Below are positions 22,587-23,695 of a stretch of DNA of 23,695 nt, piece after piece. The translations under genes were made by a program, and so were the position numbers. The stretch spans positions 1 to 23,695 of IMG/VR virus record IMGVR_UViG_3300008259_000313; one strand, given 5' to 3'. The notes under the pieces were generated by a model. It saw only the letters and a list, made by a program, of their open reading frames with translations, had not been told where the DNA came from and made no database searches. This DNA is from a virus. Numbering within the stretch: position 1 is the stretch's first letter; each line of letters opens with the position of its first letter.

Positions 22587-22607
22587 CAAGGAGGGGGACC
22601 CCCCTTG
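22587..22607. repeat. GC-rich dyad (caagg...ccttg) in the divergent region
   Basis: Arms caagg (22587-22591) and ccttg (22603-22607) pair, with a bulged A and a further ggg/ccc (22593-22595 with 22600-22602) closing a 4-nt loop. The surrounding cccccc and ggggg runs are exceptional in this AT-rich genome. The next C-run (22572-22577) belongs to the same island. Confidence 0.65.
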
Positions 22608-22644
22608 TCTTTCCACAGCACGTGTCCTTTTTCTAACAGGCTCA

Positions 22645-22676
22645 GACAAATTTTTTGCAAGACAAAAAAGTTTGTC
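22645..22676. repeat. Hairpin with 12-bp AT-rich stem
   Basis: gacaaa (22645-22650) plus six T pair with six A plus tttgtc (22671-22676), with one bulged G at 22670 and loop gcaagac. It could act as a terminator-like or replication-related dyad. No gene ends here. Confidence 0.6.
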
Positions 22677-22702
22677 ATTGCCTCTGCGCTCTCCATCTTC
22701 TG

Positions 22703-22716
22703 CTAACCCTAAATTT
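22703..22716 (+). promoter_or_regulatory. Repeated motif CTAACCCTAAATTT, copy 1
   Basis: The 14 bases CTAACCCTAAATTT end 39 bp before ATG 22756 and recur exactly at 23262-23275, after the terminator of the same gene and before the next one. Both copies continue with an A/G-rich stretch (aaaagg, gaaag). It is possibly an upstream element of rightward promoters. Confidence 0.5.
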
Positions 22717-22747
22717 AAAAGGATAATATTTATTAACCTTTTAAATT
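22712..22747 (+). repeat. 11-bp perfect inverted repeat in the leader of the rightward gene
   Basis: aatttaaaagg (22712-22722) is the exact reverse complement of ccttttaaatt (22737-22747), with a 14-base AT spacer, and ATG follows 8 bp later. It may be an operator for a dimeric regulator or an mRNA hairpin close to the ribosome-binding region. Confidence 0.7.
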
Positions 22748-22755
22748 AACAAATT

Positions 22756-23199
22756 ATGCTACAAGCAAAATTTATTAAATCTTACAGAAGCAAAGCTACT
22801 GGTAAGATTAGAGCCATTTACGCCTTATCAGGCGCACCTGCCGAACTTGATAAGTATAAAACTTATCAAGGTGCCAATCACCGCTTTGCTGATGATGGCA
22901 CAACACATGTTATCTTCGGGGCAAGCCCTTTAGATAACACTAGGCTCTACAATGTAACCTTCACCGAAGGCATTGGTTACTTTGTAGATTTCAATGAGAT
23001 CACTGCTGCTGCAGGATCTATTGAAACTGCGGAGAGCAAAGGCTCTGCCAGATTAGCTGACAAGGTAGCGGAGCTACAAGCTCGTCAACTAATGGGCAGT
23101 GGCATTTCCTCTGCCGCGGCTTCTGCATTTGATGCTGAGACTCCACAGGAGTCTGCACCAAAAGCAAAGGTTAATCTTAAGAATCCAGTAGGTTCTTAA
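22756..23199 (+). CDS. Rightward gene of unknown function with GC-richer coding sequence (147 aa)
   Basis: The protein begins MLQAKFIKSYRSKATGKIRA and has a compact alpha/beta N-terminal half with aromatic and glycine residues (YKTYQGANHRFADDGTTHVI, then RLYNVTFTEGIGYFVDFNEI). An alanine-, serine- and glutamate-rich helical middle (ARLADKVAELQARQLM) and a P/K/A-rich flexible tail (ETPQESAPKAKVNLKNPVGS) complete it. No family is recognised. A folded domain plus flexible tail is seen in small DNA- or RNA-binding phage proteins, but the tail is not acidic as in SSBs. By eye the gene uses more G/C-ending codons than its neighbours. A repeated motif and an inverted repeat precede it and a perfect terminator follows 14 bp after the stop, so it is probably a strongly expressed single-gene transcript. 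Confidence 0.7.
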   Translation: MLQAKFIKSYRSKATGKIRAIYALSGAPAELDKYKTYQGANHRFADDGTTHVIFGASPLDNTRLYNVTFTEGIGYFVDFNEITAAAGSIETAESKGSARLADKVAELQARQLMGSGISSAAASAFDAETPQESAPKAKVNLKNPVGS

Positions 23200-23213
23200 G
23201 AATAACAAAAAAT

Positions 23214-23244
23214 AAGAGAGAGTTTATGACTCTCTCTTTTTTTT
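23214..23244 (+). terminator. Rho-independent terminator of the 147-aa gene
   Basis: aagagagagt (23214-23223) and actctctctt (23229-23238) form a perfect 10-bp stem with loop ttatg, followed by a T run through 23244. It begins 14 bp after the stop codon. Confidence 0.92.
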
Positions 23245-23261
23245 CTTTTACCCATTTTTTT

Positions 23262-23275
23262 CTAACCCTAAATTT
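23262..23275 (+). promoter_or_regulatory. Repeated motif CTAACCCTAAATTT, copy 2
   Basis: This is an exact repeat of 22703-22716, located after the terminator and about 285 bp before the next rightward ATG. It suggests a shared regulatory element or a duplication of the upstream region. Confidence 0.5.
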
Positions 23276-23317
23276 GAAAGAGATATGGGAGTGGGGTTGG
23301 GTCAATGACTACAGCAA

Positions 23318-23338
23318 ATAGTTAATAGTTAATAGTTA
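23318..23338. repeat. Three tandem heptamers atagtta
   Basis: atagtta occurs three times without gaps (23318-23324, 23325-23331, 23332-23338). Two of the junctions create taatag. The period of 7 is shorter than a helical turn, so this is more like an iteron cluster or slippage repeat than a row of independent operators. Confidence 0.8.
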
Positions 23339-23386
23339 TTGGTACTTGGAAGATTATATTTTTATATTTTTTCCTTGATAACTATC

Positions 23387-23398
23387 TACGCGCGCGTA
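23387..23398. repeat. 12-bp perfect palindrome tacgcgcgcgta
   Basis: The palindrome contains four CG steps in otherwise AT-rich DNA. Alternating CG can adopt the Z form, and CG-rich palindromes are also typical protein-binding sites. It lies about 160 bp before the next rightward gene. Confidence 0.75.
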
Positions 23399-23485
23399 TA
23401 CTTTAGTTTAATTAAGTGTATGTAACTAGCTTATAATAAACCACCTCTTATATCTATACCTTATAGTTACTATGTATTATTTAGA

Positions 23486-23503
23486 TTTAGTATTTATACT
23501 AAA
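23486..23503 (+). repeat. Inverted repeat tttagtat-tt-atactaaa before the last gene
   Basis: The 8-bp arms (23486-23493 and 23496-23503) are perfect with a 2-base centre, too tight for an RNA loop of full stem length but ideal as an operator dyad. The ATG of the next gene starts 56 bp downstream. Confidence 0.6.
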
Positions 23504-23559
23504 TAAAAAATATATATAGCTAACTACTCAATTAGTAATCAACTAAAACAATATAAACC

Positions 23560-23695
23560 ATGAAAGGATTTGAACAAGCACAGAAGTTAGGTAATCAAGT
23601 ATTAGCTAACCCATCATTACTTAATCAACTTGATGAAGATACTTTTATTAAGTTTGTTATTAGCCTATCTAAACATGATAAGCCATTAGCACAAA
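23560..23695 (+). CDS. Start of a rightward gene, cut by the window edge
   Basis: ATG 23560 opens a frame of at least 45 codons running to the edge. The product begins MKGFEQAQKLGNQVLANPSL and continues LNQLDEDTFIKFVISLSKHD, helical and neutral. The leader (aaaacaatataaacc) is A-rich, as for other genes here. No function is recognised from this fragment. It is the second rightward gene and may start a longer early operon. Confidence 0.6.
   Translation, partial: MKGFEQAQKLGNQVLANPSLLNQLDEDTFIKFVISLSKHDKPLAQ

Larger units (their letters stand above)
22411..22755. other. Divergent intergenic region, candidate bidirectional control region or replication origin
   Basis: This is the only place in the window where transcription diverges. 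It holds a TATATTTG box near the left gene, an inverted repeat caaagg/cctttg (22433-22464) around a GC-rich cccgggc core, a strongly GC-rich island (about 22570-22607) with a hairpin at 22587-22607, a 12-bp AT-rich hairpin at 22645-22676, and an 11-bp inverted repeat at 22712-22747 just before the right gene. Two overlapping open frames (22374-22649 minus, 22549-22749 plus) do not look like real proteins. Origin function is an inference. Confidence 0.5.
23200..23559. other. Intergenic region with terminator, tandem heptamers, CG palindrome and dyads
   Basis: No gene is seen in these 360 bases. In order they hold the terminator (23214-23244), motif copy 2 (23262-23275), a G-rich stretch (about 23287-23302), three heptamers atagtta (23318-23338), the palindrome tacgcgcgcgta (23387-23398), and an 18-bp inverted repeat (23486-23503) before the next ATG. 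Such a set of repeats could be a repressor-controlled promoter region or replication-related. Which one is not decided by the sequence. Confidence 0.55.

Noticed and set aside
22374-22649. 91-aa minus-strand open frame across the divergent region
   Set aside because: It spans the promoter box and the GC-rich dyads, overlaps the 41-aa gene in another frame, and its composition is not protein-like for this genome.
22549-22749. 66-aa plus-strand open frame before the 147-aa gene
   Set aside because: It covers the GC island, the hairpin and the inverted repeat and looks like a by-product of non-coding sequence.
23318-23338. Heptamer repeats as a CRISPR array
   Set aside because: Units are 7 bp and contiguous without spacers.
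1-23695. Alternative genetic code (TAG or TGA recoded), known from some crAss-like phages
   Set aside because: TAG (stop at 10063), TGA (stops at 8221 and 9051) and TAA are all used as stops, and long genes such as the portal and TerL read through without recoding.

Overview
The window looks like part of the genome of a crAss-like phage (order Crassvirales), a tailed dsDNA phage of Bacteroidetes. Three things support this. First, the packaging and head block runs nuclease, conserved 171-aa protein, large terminase, 885-aa portal with a glutamine-rich coiled-coil tail, acidic scaffold-like protein, major capsid protein. Second, the DNA is AT-rich with A/T-rich start contexts and almost no Shine-Dalgarno sequences. 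Third, TATATTTG boxes match the Bacteroidetes -7 element TAnnTTTG. TAA, TGA and TAG all act as stops, so the code is standard here. No tRNA, rRNA, CRISPR array or insertion sequence was seen.

Layout. Everything left of about 22.4 kb is on the minus strand and the two genes at the right end are on the plus strand, so transcription diverges from a structured intergenic region (22411-22755). Reading the minus strand from right to left, segment 1 (22410-19823) holds small accessory genes: a 41-aa lipoprotein-like peptide, an HExxH metalloprotease-like protein, an aminoacyl-tRNA-protein transferase-like (ATE/Bpt-type GNAT) protein, several small unknowns, a DUF3310 protein and a two-helix membrane peptide. 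It ends in a strong hairpin terminator. Segment 2 (19750-12265) is a cassette of about ten tail-fibre or adhesin genes. Segment 3 (12265-10476) is the lysis module: a one-gene spanin, a holin, a PGRP-type amidase and a 52-aa protein, ended by a second strong terminator. Segment 4 (10350 to the left edge) has its own promoter and encodes packaging and head proteins.

Working together. TerL, the portal, the scaffold-like protein and the capsid protein build and fill the head. The fibre cassette reuses three short N-terminal modules on different C-terminal parts, as expected for proteins that plug several receptor-binding tips into common sockets. The lysis genes cover inner membrane, peptidoglycan and outer membrane, which fits a Gram-negative host. 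On the plus strand, a GC-richer 147-aa gene ends in a perfect terminator. It is followed by a 360-bp region with tandem heptamers, a CG palindrome and dyads, then the start of another gene.

Most unusual content. The metalloprotease-like gene and the ATE/Bpt-like transferase gene overlap by 4 bp, which suggests a phage-encoded N-terminal protein modification or N-degron module. The divergent intergenic region carries three different dyads, one of them in a GC-rich island, and is a candidate regulatory centre or replication origin.
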